A stretch of 64,000 nt of DNA from the NCBI RefSeq assembly GCF_026230105.1, contig NC_079474.1, positions 21,532,794 through 21,596,793 on the forward strand. Direction: 5' to 3'. Every line of letters starts with the position of its first letter. The stretch's first letter is position 1. Shown here piece by piece: positions 12,268 to 22,645 of the stretch. Source of the DNA: Diorhabda sublineata. Lineage: Eukaryota; Arthropoda; Insecta; Coleoptera; Chrysomelidae. The notes beneath the pieces are model-generated. The model made no database searches. It saw nothing but the letters and a program-made list of their open reading frames with translations, and was not told the DNA's origin. Position numbers and translations under genes: made by a program.

Positions 12268-13000
12268 TGTGATTTACGTTTCGGCTCCCCCTTTGTAGCC
12301 ATTAGCAAGAAAGAGAGGTATTTCGTTCATTGGTCAGAAGTGATCCGATTCCGTGGTCTCAATCTGTCTACTCCAAGCAGTCCTTTTTCCAGGTTGATTC
12401 CAAGGCCTCAATCTGCCGACTCCTTGGAATTTTACCGAGGAAATGAAAAGCTGAAACAGAAAAAATATAAAATGATTAAAATAGAAAAGAAGAATATATG
12501 CTTACCATCAACAACACTGTTGACACTAACACACTCACTGCTGGTCTTGACCTAACTGGGGAGCTAGTCTCCTGGACCATGTAATTTTAAGGGATCTATT
12601 GATGGGTGGTTTTGGAGTTTAGCACGCGTGGGAAGTATATCATTAGCGGGAGGGGTAATAAATGTGTGGAGATCGGCTTCTTGTGTTCAGACAGTTTTTC
12701 TATTTCGATACATTCTCGAATAATCTCGACTTGAAGAAGTAGAGTGGGGCGATAGTTTTGGTTCTATTGAAATCGATTCTGTGTCCGGTATTGACACAAT
12801 GTAAGGCAAGAGTGGAGAAAATATCGGAATTGGTGACAGACAACAAATGTTCCTTGTTAGAACAAAAACCAATATATTGGAGCTTGCAGCAAATTTTTGA
12901 AATTGTGAATCCAAGCTTTCGGGAAGTATTCTTCCTATCATCAGGAAAAGTTAAATTTGAGGAGAAATTTCTAGATGTTCTACTATTGCAGTAAGCCATG
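12268..13000 (-). mobile_element. Penelope-like element, GIY-YIG C-terminus and 3' terminal region (family 2)
   Basis: Minus frame 12999-12700 contains STLALHCVNTGHRIDFNRTK followed by a segment with KSRLFENV. This is the C-terminal part of PLE GIY-YIG endonucleases, where the family has SALAKH-TGH-F-F-T and then a KR-F-E helix. The upstream RT is missing. Downstream (minus direction) is a non-coding part that is shared, on the opposite strand, with 45.36-45.70 kb: the phrase TATACTTCCCACGCG and then GATGGTAAGCATAT, which looks like a splice donor. It ends in a hammerhead-like motif at 12308-12272. So this is a 5'-truncated PLE with its 3' terminal region. Stops interrupt the frame, so it is dead. 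Confidence 0.75.
12272..12308 (-). ncRNA. hammerhead ribozyme-like motif (degenerate)
   Basis: On the minus strand a CTGATGA-like box (GCTAATG) is followed by a 4-bp stem GGCT...AGCC with a 10-nt loop and then GAAAC. PLE terminal repeats are known to carry minimal hammerhead ribozymes with this order of parts. The first box departs from the catalytic consensus, so activity is unlikely in this copy. It lies 3' of the PLE coding remnant in the same orientation. Confidence 0.4.
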
Positions 13001-13228
13001 GCAAAATATTAAGAAGTTGAATTTCACATTAACAATGCATTTTGTAATTCATATAAGATGAAAAATTATTGAATACGTAAAGATGTTTGAAATATGTAAT
13101 TAAGGTTGACTGAATCATTAAATAATGCACATATTCTCACAAAATGCTATGTGAGGTCAATTCATCTAAATTATCTTGATTTGTTCTGTTGTTTAAAAAT
13201 TAAATAATTATTGGGAGAAAGTTCAAAT

Positions 13229-13345
13229 TTGACGTTTCGACTTTCTAAATCTTCTTGATTTTAGGTCTCTTCTGTTCCAAAATTAGTTTTTCTAATAATT
13301 TTCGAAAGATAGATAAAATTGACGTTTTGACTTTTTTTAATTCTT
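13229..13345 (-). repeat. PLE-terminal repeat module, inverted
   Basis: Read on the minus strand, the module has AAAGTCAAAACGTCAA, then ATCTATCTTTCGAAAATTAT, then AGAAGAGACCTAAAATCAAG, then a second AAAGTCGAAACGTCAAA. The same chain recurs at 33.6, 40.8, 46.7, 50.7, 51.2, 60.5 and 61.7 kb. Here it lies directly 5' of a plus-strand PLE frame but in the opposite orientation. Confidence 0.6.
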
Positions 13346-13359
13346 ATCAAACTATGATA

Positions 13360-15075
13360 TTGACAATGACAATTTACGTATTTGTAGATCACATTCATCA
13401 TGAATTTCAAAATAAGAATAAAATCAAACTAGAATTTTGTTCTAATAAAAAAATCGTTTCCACAAATGAAATAAAATCAAAATGGATTAAAAATTTAACT
13501 GATAGTATCATAACAGATGAAGTGAAAGAAGTTTTATCTTTAAGTCCCTATTTTGCACAAAATATTTCCAGTAACAAAGAATTACCTGTGACAAATATCT
13601 TATATAATATTGAATGCAACAGCAATCATCTAAATAACGAATAAAATAAAATAAAATAAGATCTGACGCTTGCAATATTATCACTAATTTCAAAAATAAA
13701 TTAAAAAACAAACAGCAACAGAGCAAACCCCAAAATATATTTAGAAGGAAAAAATTTATCAATCGAAACAGAGATCTCAAAATTTTGAAGGCAGATGATT
13801 CTAATAAAACTATTATGAAATTAAAAGATTGTAATAATAAAATGATGAAACCATTAAAAGATAAGAGAACTTTCCAAAAAACTGAACAATACCCTATGAA
13901 TTCTTATCAAAAACAAAATAATGATGTAATTCGAGCTTGGTAAGAACAACTTTTTATTTCGCCATCAGATGCAAAAAATTAAAAATTCACAATGCCTTAC
14001 CACCTAAAATATATGGTTTATGATATTCCCCTTCGACCGATTGTTTCTAGTATTCAAACTCTTCTCACCCCATTATCTAATTATTTGAAAATTATTTTGA
14101 AAAAAATTTTATATCAAAACAAATACTATATCAAAAACACATGAGATTTCAAAGAAAAAATGAAAAGTGTTAAAATTCGTAACCAATATGTATTTATTTC
14201 GTTAGATGTGGTTTCTTTATGTACAAGAAAAGGACAAAATTAAAGAATATACAAAAATACCTCAGGACGAATTTATAAAAGCTATATCTTTGTGCTATGT
14301 GGGCTTCCATTGCAATTGTTATAGCACAATTGGTAATGGAAGATCTTGAAGACACTGTCCTAAGTAAACTTGATACAAATATTCCATTCTTTTTCCGATA
14401 TGTAGGTAGATGATTGCATTACTGCCGTATCAAAGAATCAAATTGAAAACATAAATAGAAGATTCAATTCTTATCATGAAAAACTTCAATTCACAATCTA
14501 GGTCAAGCAAAATAATAGAATCAATTTTCTTGATGTCACATTATATAAAATTAACAATAACATAAGAACAGAATGGTATACGAAAACCAACTTGGTCCTC
14601 AAGATATTTGAATTTCAATTGTCTTCATATGTCACAAAATAGATAGTTCATAATAAGTTTGGCTGATAGATCCATTCAATTATCAGATCCTGAATTTAGA
14701 TGCTTAGCTATTCAAAAACCAAAAACTGCATTAAAAGAAAATAATTATCCAGAAAAAATGATGAACAACATATTTAAGAAAAGGATAAACAGATACAACA
14801 ATCAAGTAAAAAACAAAACATAAAACATATGTACAAGACTTTCCCAACAATTATTAAATTATTTTAATAAATATGATATTAGTATAAGTCATAAAGGGTT
14901 TAAAACGTTATCCAAATATGTCACTAGAATAAAATCTAAAACAACAAAAAACAAAAGAAGTAATATTATATATCAAGCGCCTTGTACTTATTGTGGCGCT
15001 GTCTACATAGGGCAGATATCTCAAGATTTAGGAAATAGACTAAAAGGTCATCAATACTTCTTAATTGATAGATTC
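13360..15075 (+). pseudogene. Penelope-like element: reverse transcriptase plus GIY-YIG endonuclease (family 1)
   Basis: PLE proteins join a reverse transcriptase related to telomerase to a C-terminal GIY-YIG endonuclease. In order the sequence shows an N-terminal segment KWIKNLTDSIITDEVKEVLS followed by LSPYFAQ (13.48-13.57 kb). RT motif A follows as SLDVVSLC (14.2 kb), then a palm motif like YVDDCITAV at 14.40-14.42 kb (one extra base breaks the frame there), then INFLDVTLYKINNN and RTEWYTKTN (14.52-14.60 kb). The GIY-YIG domain is IYQAPCTYCGAVYIGQ and NRLKGHQY (14.96-15.06 kb). The order and spacing fit a nearly full-length element, but several frames are needed and stops occur throughout. 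It is cut off just after GIY-YIG by a LINE fragment starting about 15102. Confidence 0.85.
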
Positions 15076-15101
15076 TCATCTTTAGTGCAGTTCAACCATA
15101 C

Positions 15102-15640
15102 TTGATTAATTCTGGTACTATTTCGTCTTCTCCCGGGGATTTACCGTTTTAAAGCCTCTTTATTATTTATTGTATTTCTTCCCTCAACAATAGCGATGTA
15201 TTTTCGTTGTTATTCATATCTTGAGTTGTGCGCTTCTCCCATTTTCCACTATCGATTTCTGCATTTGATATTTCTTTGAAGTGCTTTTCCCATCTTTGGA
15301 TCATTTTGGTCCTCTGCTCATAATGCCTTTCGATGTATTTCATTTATCTATAGATGAATTCCTTACTTATTTATTTAGAAAGTTTTTTTCTATGCTCCTA
15401 ATTCTGCTCTTCATTCCTTTGCGTTTCTTCGCTCTATACGTCTTCCTTGTTTATCTCCTTTGATCTTCATATGTTTTTATTCTAACAGCTCCGATCTATA
15501 ACACTTTCTTTTTGGCTTGTTTTCTCTTTCCAATTTCTTTTCTTCGCTTTATTTTCTATGGTATTATTTTATTCGTCGCCTTCGTTATAATATTCGGTTA
15601 TTTACAGATATGAATTAATAAAAACCGTGCTGTAATCTTA
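15102..15640 (-). mobile_element. LINE fragment, linker and start of reverse transcriptase
   Basis: On the minus strand the most downstream part (15300-15102) reads RWEKHFKEISNAEIDSGKWE, then a region ending KSPGEDEIVPELIK. This is the start of LINE reverse transcriptase domains, where the family has KNGKSPGEDGI-PELIK. Upstream (15620-15320) lies the usual basic linker between endonuclease and RT, with stops. The fragment ends abruptly at PELIK where it meets the PLE. It is a dead internal LINE piece in the orientation opposite to the neighbouring PLE. Confidence 0.75.
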
Positions 15641-15737
15641 AGCCCAATAAGAATTATCATTAAAGTGGAAAAGACAAGTCCAACAACTAAAGACAAAACT
15701 TTGGACTTATCAGATTGTATGCTACTTGTGAATTACC

Positions 15738-16080
15738 AGTAAAATCTTCTTCTTCATTTTTAAGATCTCATGATCTATTAGTTTTGCAGGTTCCTCTGCA
15801 TCAGTTACTGCCAGCTGTCCATCCATCTCTTAGGTGGTCGTCCGGGTTCTCTTTTCTCTATTGGTTTCCCTTCAAGTACGATGCATAGCAGTCTACTCTT
15901 TTCCATTCTTCTCACGTCGGCGTACCAGTATTTTTTTCTTTGTCTTTTGTCTCCCCCGTATTACGTTGTGTTTCGTATGTATTCGTTCTACCATATCATC
16001 TGCTTCAAGCATCCCGATATGGAAGTCGCTTTGTTGATCTGGCTTCTTATGTCCTTCACTGGGTCCATACCTAGGAAAAG
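15738..16080 (-). mobile_element. LINE 3' end with tail
   Basis: Minus strand from 16080: DPVKDIRSQINKATSISGCL, the post-RT segment typical of arthropod LINEs with the GRPPKRW tail. Then follow a frameshifted segment and REPGRPPKRWMDSWQ (about 15850-15800), and a short (GAA)n-rich tail near 15745-15756. This is the same group as the fragments at 3.8 and 22.3 kb. The 5' boundary at about 16080 coincides with the start of an oppositely oriented LINE endonuclease segment. Confidence 0.8.
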
Positions 16081-16084
16081 GAAT

Positions 16085-16765
16085 AAATGACCTGGGAGAA
16101 GTAAACGCACCATTACAAGACTTGCCTGCTGGAATATAACATCATGGAATGGCAGAGACCAGGAGATTGTTAACGAAATAAAACAACATAAGATTGACAT
16201 ATGCGCTCTATCATAAACGACGAGGAAAGGACAAGGCACATCAAGATATGATGATTACATTTTAGCCTACAGCGGAATAGCTAAGCAAAAACGAGCACAA
16301 TCGGGAGTGAGGATTCTACTTTACGAGAAATACGAACAATGTATAGAAAACATAGACTACCTTAACAACAGAATCCTGAAAATATCTCTAAATATCAACC
16401 ACATGCAGACACACCTAATAAACACATACGCACCGGATATAAATAAACCCATAGAGGAGAGCGAAACATTTTATCAACACCTACAAAATATTATAGACAA
16501 ACTAAGCAGCACGGATAAAATCATTTTACTCGGAGATCTGATCATCAGAATAGGCAGGGAAGTAATTCCGGGCATAAAACAAATAAATAATGAAGATATA
16601 AAATATAACCAACGAAAATGGAGACAACACGTACTTTCCTCACAAAGAGTAACACAAATATAAATTAACTAACACCAGAGGTCAAAAGTCGATGATTGAT
16701 TATGTAATAAGCAACAGGACAATCACCAGTGAAATAAGTGTTCAAAATAATGCACACAAATGATT
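16085..16765 (+). mobile_element. LINE apurinic-type endonuclease domain
   Basis: Plus strand: ITSWNGRDQEIVNEIKQHKI, then DICALS, then after a stop/shift RYDDYILAYSG and QSGVRILLYEKY, then INTYAPDINKPIEESETFYQ, then IILLGDLIIRIGREVIPGI, and finally NTRGQKSMIDYVISNRTI. This is the endonuclease/exonuclease/phosphatase fold that nicks target DNA for target-primed reverse transcription. The family GDFNA-IG motif reads GDLIIRIG, so the catalytic Asn of that motif is lost. The ORF 16307-16663 is the longest open part. No RT follows. It lies head to head with the LINE 3' end at 15738-16080. Confidence 0.85.
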
Positions 16766-17540
16766 AATGTGAAATTATATAACGAAATAAATACGAGTAC
16801 AAATTAAGAAATTGAGAAGATTTTGTTATGCTCATAACTCAGAATAAGATGCCGATTGTAGTTGTTAAGACTGTTTAGAGATTAGTCTTTAATTTTACCG
16901 AAAATTACTCCGAATGACGTCACGATAACATCCGAAAGTCCGTCTAGGAACTATCTAATATTCCACCCACACTATTAGTTCTTTATACAAGTATTACGTT
17001 TTGTTAGTGTAAGTAGATGATCAATTTTAACTTATATGGCTGATGAGATAACCTGAATTGATGATTTCAAGTGAATTAGTATTAATAGGTGATAAATCTG
17101 ATTCAAACTATCACTGTTCTTGAATTAGTTTTGTTTATGCTCTGTCTTCTATTTACGTAAGTGAAGGTCGATAATGTTCGATGATTAAAGAGGTTAATCA
17201 TATTCAATCAGCGTATAATTGAGTATTACGAAAGTTGTTAACAGCATTATTGATGGTAATGAAGCATACATTTACAATGTGTCCCAAGATATAAGAACAA
17301 TTCTTCAAAGAGATGATAAACTCTAATTTCAATTTTTATATCTTGAGATTTAGTTTGACAAAAACCTAATAAATATAATTTATATAACAAATGAGAAACA
17401 GTTATTGAGAAAATTTGTTTAGAATCCCCTAATATATCAGTGAATTTTTAATACGTTCTCGGAATTGTCCAAAAGTTGCCTGTATTGTTCTTTAATAATT
17501 AATAGAAATGCTGGAATTTTCATTTTTTTTTTAATATTTC
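16766..17540. other. no feature recognised
   Basis: AT-rich sequence with no recognisable coding blocks or repeats. Confidence 0.6.
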
Positions 17541-17544
17541 ACAT

Positions 17545-18190
17545 CATTCGGAATGTGTATAGAAAAAGTATTTGTTTCACCCTTCCCCATATAAAAACAT
17601 CCATTATTGTAGGGTTTGGGAACCAAGCCCGCCAACATGTTATACTCATTCTTTCAAAAATCTCTCACCAAACCGTTTATTTAGCCAATCAGTAGTCCTT
17701 TGTGTAGAATGAACGGAGCAGCCGTCATGTTGATGGAAATGAGATTGTCGCATATTTGGAGGAAGTTTGTCAATAAACGTTATAAGTAAATATGCTAATT
17801 TAATGTTCCTTCAATAAAGAAAGATCCGATGATTGCTAGTTCGTACTTTGTAATACTGCTTTAATTACGTAATGAAGATTCCCTTCATTACACTCCAACA
17901 GTGACAGTTTTGGAAAGGTTTGACACTATTTCAGGTAAAAATACTTCGATCAGAAAAAATTTATAATTCATTATGTTAGGATAAATTTTGTTTGCTTGAT
18001 AAATGCTCCGAAAATATGTTTTACTAATTTTTTCAATAACGCTTATATTTCTGTGTGACATTTTGGATCTGCATCTATTGAATTGAAAGTACCTCCATCA
18101 TTTTTATCACAAGCTGTATGAATGCTTCCTGTTGTTATAAATCTCTTGATCAAATACCAAGTAGTACTTTTCTCATTGCAGTATCTAATT
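17545..18190 (-). pseudogene. DDE transposase relic (IS630/Tc1/mariner-type)
   Basis: Minus strand, in order: IKRFITTGSIHTACDKN (HTH-end and linker, about 18160-18090), IIGSFFIEGTLN (17845-17810, family GPFFFEGTV), then SHFHQHDGCSVHSTQRTTDW and LNKRF (17745-17680, family FQQDGAPPHY with the second catalytic Asp kept), then WRAWFPNPTIMDVFIWGRVK (17640-17580, family WPARSPDLTPLDFFLWGYLK; the SPD Asp is changed). The order matches transposases of the group with WPPRSPDL--DFFLWG. Stops and frameshifts are common and no inverted ends were located. It may be related to the relic at 29.3-29.7 kb. Confidence 0.65.
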
Positions 18191-18610
18191 TAATAGATTA
18201 ATATTGTTATGGATAGGTATTTGATTTTCTATGAAACTGTTTGTTTCAAATATTAGTCTTTGATTTGTGAAATAAACATAAAAAATTGAAAATTGTAGTG
18301 TTGACTGATGGTCTCAATAACTTTTTATCGCATTTGCACACTTTAGGGCAAAATAGGTTCTTAAAATTTTCCAAACAGTTAATTTTTAGTCCTCAAATGA
18401 GGAAGGCTCTAAAAACTGGAAATATAGGAGTATTTGAAACCTCAGACTATATATATTGGGAAGAATACATTTTAGTATTTCTGTACTAAACTCTTCAAGG
18501 TTCATCTTCTGTTCGAAAACCTTCTGTTCGATAGTCTAACCAGACGCAAAAAGAGTTTATTTAACTTAAAAAAGATTGGTTGATTGCCAGAATATTTTGG
18601 GCTTCCTTCA
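18191..18610. other. no feature recognised
   Basis: Contains a 67-codon open frame at 18286-18489 (plus) with no recognisable similarity. It lies directly downstream of the minus-strand two-exon candidate. Confidence 0.5.
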
Positions 18611-19332
18611 TTAATTTTTTTTTAATCTGTAAGCTCGCTGTCTCTCGGCTGGAGTTTTTGGAGGTTTAGATTTTTTCCTAGTCAAAAAATATAAAAAAAA
18701 AATTAGAAAATTTATAAATGCATAATTATAAAAATTTTAACCGACTTTAAGAAAATTGATAAAAAAAGGTTTTTATAAACATTTTTTTTAAATTATTATA
18801 ATTAATTTTTTATTTACAATATAATATTATCTTAATAATTAACAAAAATGGTTATAAAAAGATAATTATGTCACTAAATCTTTTACATACAATAATAAAT
18901 AGTACATGAAAATTATTTAAATAAGCTAAAAAATAACTTTTCGAAAGAAAATTATATAAAAACATTATTATAATGAAAAAATATTGTCGATTTTTCTGAT
19001 AATATTATCGAATTATTGACTACAGTTGTTAATATTAAAAAATTATTTATAAAATAAATCATAATAACGTGGAAGAATTTATAGACATCGACAAAAAAAT
19101 TAATTTTTGGTTAGGTTAGAAATTTTCTATTTTATGTGGATGCGCTCGATAATTCATATTGGGTTGATTATCTACTTTTATGTGTTGTTTTCAAATATAT
19201 ATATAGTTATTAAAATATTTAATAAATACAAATTGCTCATGCTCATACATATAATACATGAATTATAACGTACCTTGCAACCACGTGTTTGTTAGATGTT
19301 CCGGCAATATCATCTACACCTCTTTCTGCCAT
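18611..19332 (-). CDS. candidate two-exon small gene with AERQRAYR motif
   Basis: Exon 1 (19332-19274) starts at an ATG in the context AACTATGGC, encodes MAERGVDDIAGTSNKHVVA and ends at a strong donor, AAG|GTACGT. Exon 2 begins at 18677 after a T-rich tract and TAG, joins in phase (AG|G codon) and gives RKKSKPPKTPAERQRAYRL before a stop at 18611. The joined product has 41 residues. Basic AERQRAYR-like motifs occur in several insect proteins, many of them linked to mobile elements. A run of nine A residues precedes the stop; one more A would extend the frame to LMKEAQNILAINQSFLS, so this may be a pseudogene, a homopolymer error or a truncated paralogue. The splice signals and phase are seen; that the gene is expressed is inference. 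Confidence 0.4.
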
Positions 19333-20303
19333 AGTTATTTGAAAATACTTTCAGTTCACTTTAGCGGAACAAAATGATAATAAAACTTCACAATGACAGC
19401 AATATAAGTATGTTGACACTGACAAATCAAAAAGTTGCGCATCATAGGATGCGCACCAAAAACGTAACGAGGTCATTCGTGGATAGATTTTACTCCTCAC
19501 ATTTTTCTCATACCGGGCCCCTTATACATATATGCAAATCGATTCTTAAGGAGTAAACTCCAAAAATCAATTTATTCTTATGAAGACAACTTGTTATGTT
19601 TGCAATCCGTTAACTTTTCAAAAAAATCGTTATCATTCTGATCCTATCTATTAATTAGTTAATTATTCTGAAACAATACTTTGAAGTATTATTTTAATTA
19701 GCTCCGTACCTGATAAAACCGAATTTTTTTTATGACTTATCTTATCCGAATTTGATGCCGTTGATCGATGTTTGATTATATTGTTCAAAGAAAACCGGTT
19801 TCATTTTTAGTATCAGGGTTTAATTGTACCTTGTGGAGGAACATCTCCAGAGAAATAAAAGAATAAAATATGATCCCGACATATTCATGAGTACAAAAGA
19901 GGATAACTTTCTAAATGCCTTTTAGTGACAAGTAATATTGTAGAATTTACATCCAAGGACATATTTTTTTATTGAAAATAAATATTTATCGCTTAAAAAT
20001 ATTTTGTATTGATCAAAAATCATCCTATACTGATGCTTTTTATATGCAGAAAATTGAACTGTAGTAGATGTAAGCAAGTTGTTTTTTAGCATGATCATGT
20101 TTAAGCTTGTTATTTGACGTTAGCTCGACTTAACAAAATATGAGTTTTGTTATTTTCATCTTCATTTATTGAATATTGATATTTTGGTATAAGTGCTAAT
20201 GTACTGATAATTATAAACATAAATAAAAAAAGAGATACGTTACCTGAACCAGAATCATGAGTAAAATAATTTTGTGGAAGAATTGTGAAAGTTTTCATAA
20301 TAA
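19333..20303. other. no feature recognised
   Basis: AT-rich. It would contain the promoter of the minus-strand candidate gene, but no core promoter element is convincing. Confidence 0.5.
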
Positions 20304-20504
20304 TTTTCATACATACAGCAAACCAATCCATCTCTCTGGAATGACGCTGAAAACGTTGGCTATGTTATTAATGGTTCCCAAGCTATTCTTAGAGATATTC
20401 AGGTTCGGTTTAAAGATTATCAAGGTTTTCAATTTTGATAGACAACAAAATCTCAAATTATTTTTAATGGAAAGAAATTATATGAAAATGATAACTAACT
20501 AGTG
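20304..20504 (+). pseudogene. unrecognised coding-like block
   Basis: One frame reads NPSLWNDAENVGYVINGSQA and then ILRDIQVRFKDYQGFQF before a TGA-TAG pair, then continues as KSQIIFNGKKLYEND. The composition is protein-like and a possible acceptor (ATACAG) precedes 20319. I do not recognise the family. It could be an eroded exon or transposon remnant. Confidence 0.25.
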
Positions 20505-20779
20505 TTTGTGTAGTTTATTGAGTTTCAACTTTGTTGCCTAGTTGCATATCTTCTGGCCATTCCTTTTGATACTGTAAGTTGAGTATAGATGAAGTTTCTA
20601 ATAACTCTTTTAGAAGAGCAGCACGGTTTTATTTTCATTGATATATTTGCTAAAATTTCAAGTCAACCTATAATTGTGAGAAATTCAATATTGTCTATCA
20701 TACTTTGTATTAATTTTCATCATGACTCTTTTGTTTGCCAGTGGCTATCAGTAAAGTAGAAGATTAACTATTTTATTTT

Positions 20780-20995
20780 TACTCTTTTGCACGGCAGATT
20801 AGATCACGTACACGCTGCGAGTTCATCTCAGTTGACGGCCCTCTTTCATCATTTTATCCCATACAAGACAAGTATGTGGCTCATAGAATCATATTCAAAT
20901 ACATTAAAGTTTCACTGAATCACCAAATTTCGTACAAAACTTAATGTAATACGTTGCTCGTGATTTCCCTTCTCTATTTTGCGATGAGTACGCGA
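20780..20995 (-). mobile_element. possible mariner N-terminal relic
   Basis: The minus strand reads YYIKFCTKFGDSVKL (family AVIKFCVKLGKSATET), then in other frames a WDKMMKEGR-like segment (family WHKMFKEGRE), then NSQRVRDLICRA (family ENV-KVRELI). The order fits the N-terminal HTH region of mariner transposases, but several frameshifts are needed. No catalytic part is attached. Confidence 0.45.
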
Positions 20996-20999
20996 ACCC

Positions 21000-22200
21000 T
21001 CATATATAAAACACCGTTTTTCTTACGTGCTATAAATGTCGAACAAAATTCGTTTTGAACGTTACCGGAGGTCATAGGGTAGTTTAAACATCAGTTCAAC
21101 ATGAAACGGAGGATCCGAACCTTACTTTTTCAAATTGTTCACATTTTCACCATATTATAAAGCGTTTTGGTAGAATGATTTTTTACGGCGCGCCTATAAA
21201 ACTAATAGTTATTCGTCCTAGAGTAAATTGTCTACTTTTCATTCAACTAAAATTTAATATATAGAACGAAAACAATTTTTTCATTCTCTAAATACAGTAA
21301 TAAAGTATCTCAAAAGTAAATTATATTGATGCAAATCAGCGAACGTAATACATATGCATCTGACCAGATACTAGCGAAGATTTTATTATTTGTTCATGTA
21401 TGTACGCAATGTAGGCGTCTGCCTTCATGAAAATCAGTTTTTGAGACTATGTATTCATAGTTGGTTACAAATTGATACCTTCCGATCAGTATTATATATC
21501 AATTTATTACTCTTTGCCCGAACTTTCCATAAATATCGTCTATAAAATATAATTGTTATTAAAAGGTTATAAGAACAATTCACTTTTAGATATAAACATG
21601 ATTTACAACTAATTGGTTGTATTATTTTAATAGCGCGGTGTTTTCCCTTGTCCCTACAATTCTATATACCATGAAAGTAGTTTTACCCTCGTATTACTGG
21701 AAAGACGGCTTTTTAATTGATCAATTTGGCAATCTCTATCTTGCGGCTAGACATATATTATCCATATAAGGCTCTCAAGATAAAAGCAGCAAGTTATAAC
21801 CAAAAAATCATTTGATATAGCCGATGGCTACTTTGGGTACCTTTCAGTGGCGTCGAAATTTTTAAGCGATTCATAGAAGTAATAAGGTGAATTTCAAATT
21901 AAATTTACGAAATTTGATATAATTAAGAAAATGAATGCCTATGTAGAAACATTATTTTGAGAAAGTCTACCAGAAAATTAATTTCTTGTACTAGCGGATA
22001 CCTGTTAGAGGAAAACGAACAACATCTTCATAGAGACAATTAAGTTGAAGACTTTTATTATAATAGAAAATTATTGGAAAAGCTATAGATTATAATAAAT
22101 AAGCCGGTCCTCCTATACTTTGTTGACCTTACCAAGAGTGAAGCTCAAAGACTTTATACGCACTTTACAGGAAGAACAAGTTAACAAGAAAGTGATACGA
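21000..22200. other. no feature recognised
   Basis: AT-rich with no recognisable coding blocks or paired repeats. Confidence 0.6.
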
Positions 22201-22204
22201 GTAA

Positions 22205-22645
22205 TCAAGAAACTTAACTCACTAAACCGTACATAATTATAGCACAACACACACACAACAACAATCTACAACGAATGCTTCTCATATCTATCCCCAAGAC
22301 AAAGTATATGACAATAAGTGAATATCCAGTAAGCTGCAAAATAGCGATAGACGATAAAATAATAGAACAACTTATGAACTTCAACTATTTAGGACCTATA
22401 ACATCAAGTAATAGGAATATCTACGAGGAAGCACGAATAAAAGCCAACAAGGCCGCCAGAATCCGGAAGTTTGCGCTATGTTATATGGCGCAAGAAATTC
22501 ATGTCCACCTCAAGCAAGGTGCGTAAATACAAAACAGCTGCGTCTGATTTTAACCTAAGCTGAAACGAAAGCTAATACAAATAAGCAGGACAAAACAACA
22601 ACAACGAACAACAGAGATGGAAACCCCTATATAAAAACCACTTAT
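22205..22645 (+). mobile_element. LINE reverse transcriptase C-terminal fragment
   Basis: The open frame 22275-22526 reads MLLISIPKTKYMTISEYPVS, then CKIAIDDKIIEQLMNFNYLG (family MSIS-KTK-MTISKEP and VDDK-IEQVM-FNYLG), then EARIKANKAARI. After a shift come VRKYKTAASDF (family KVRIYKT-VRPI) and TKQQQRTTEMETP (family TKQ-LRTTEMKTL). This is the segment immediately after the RT core, of the same LINE group as the pieces at 3.8 and 15.7 kb. The GRPPKRW tail is not present, so the copy is truncated at both ends. Confidence 0.85.
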
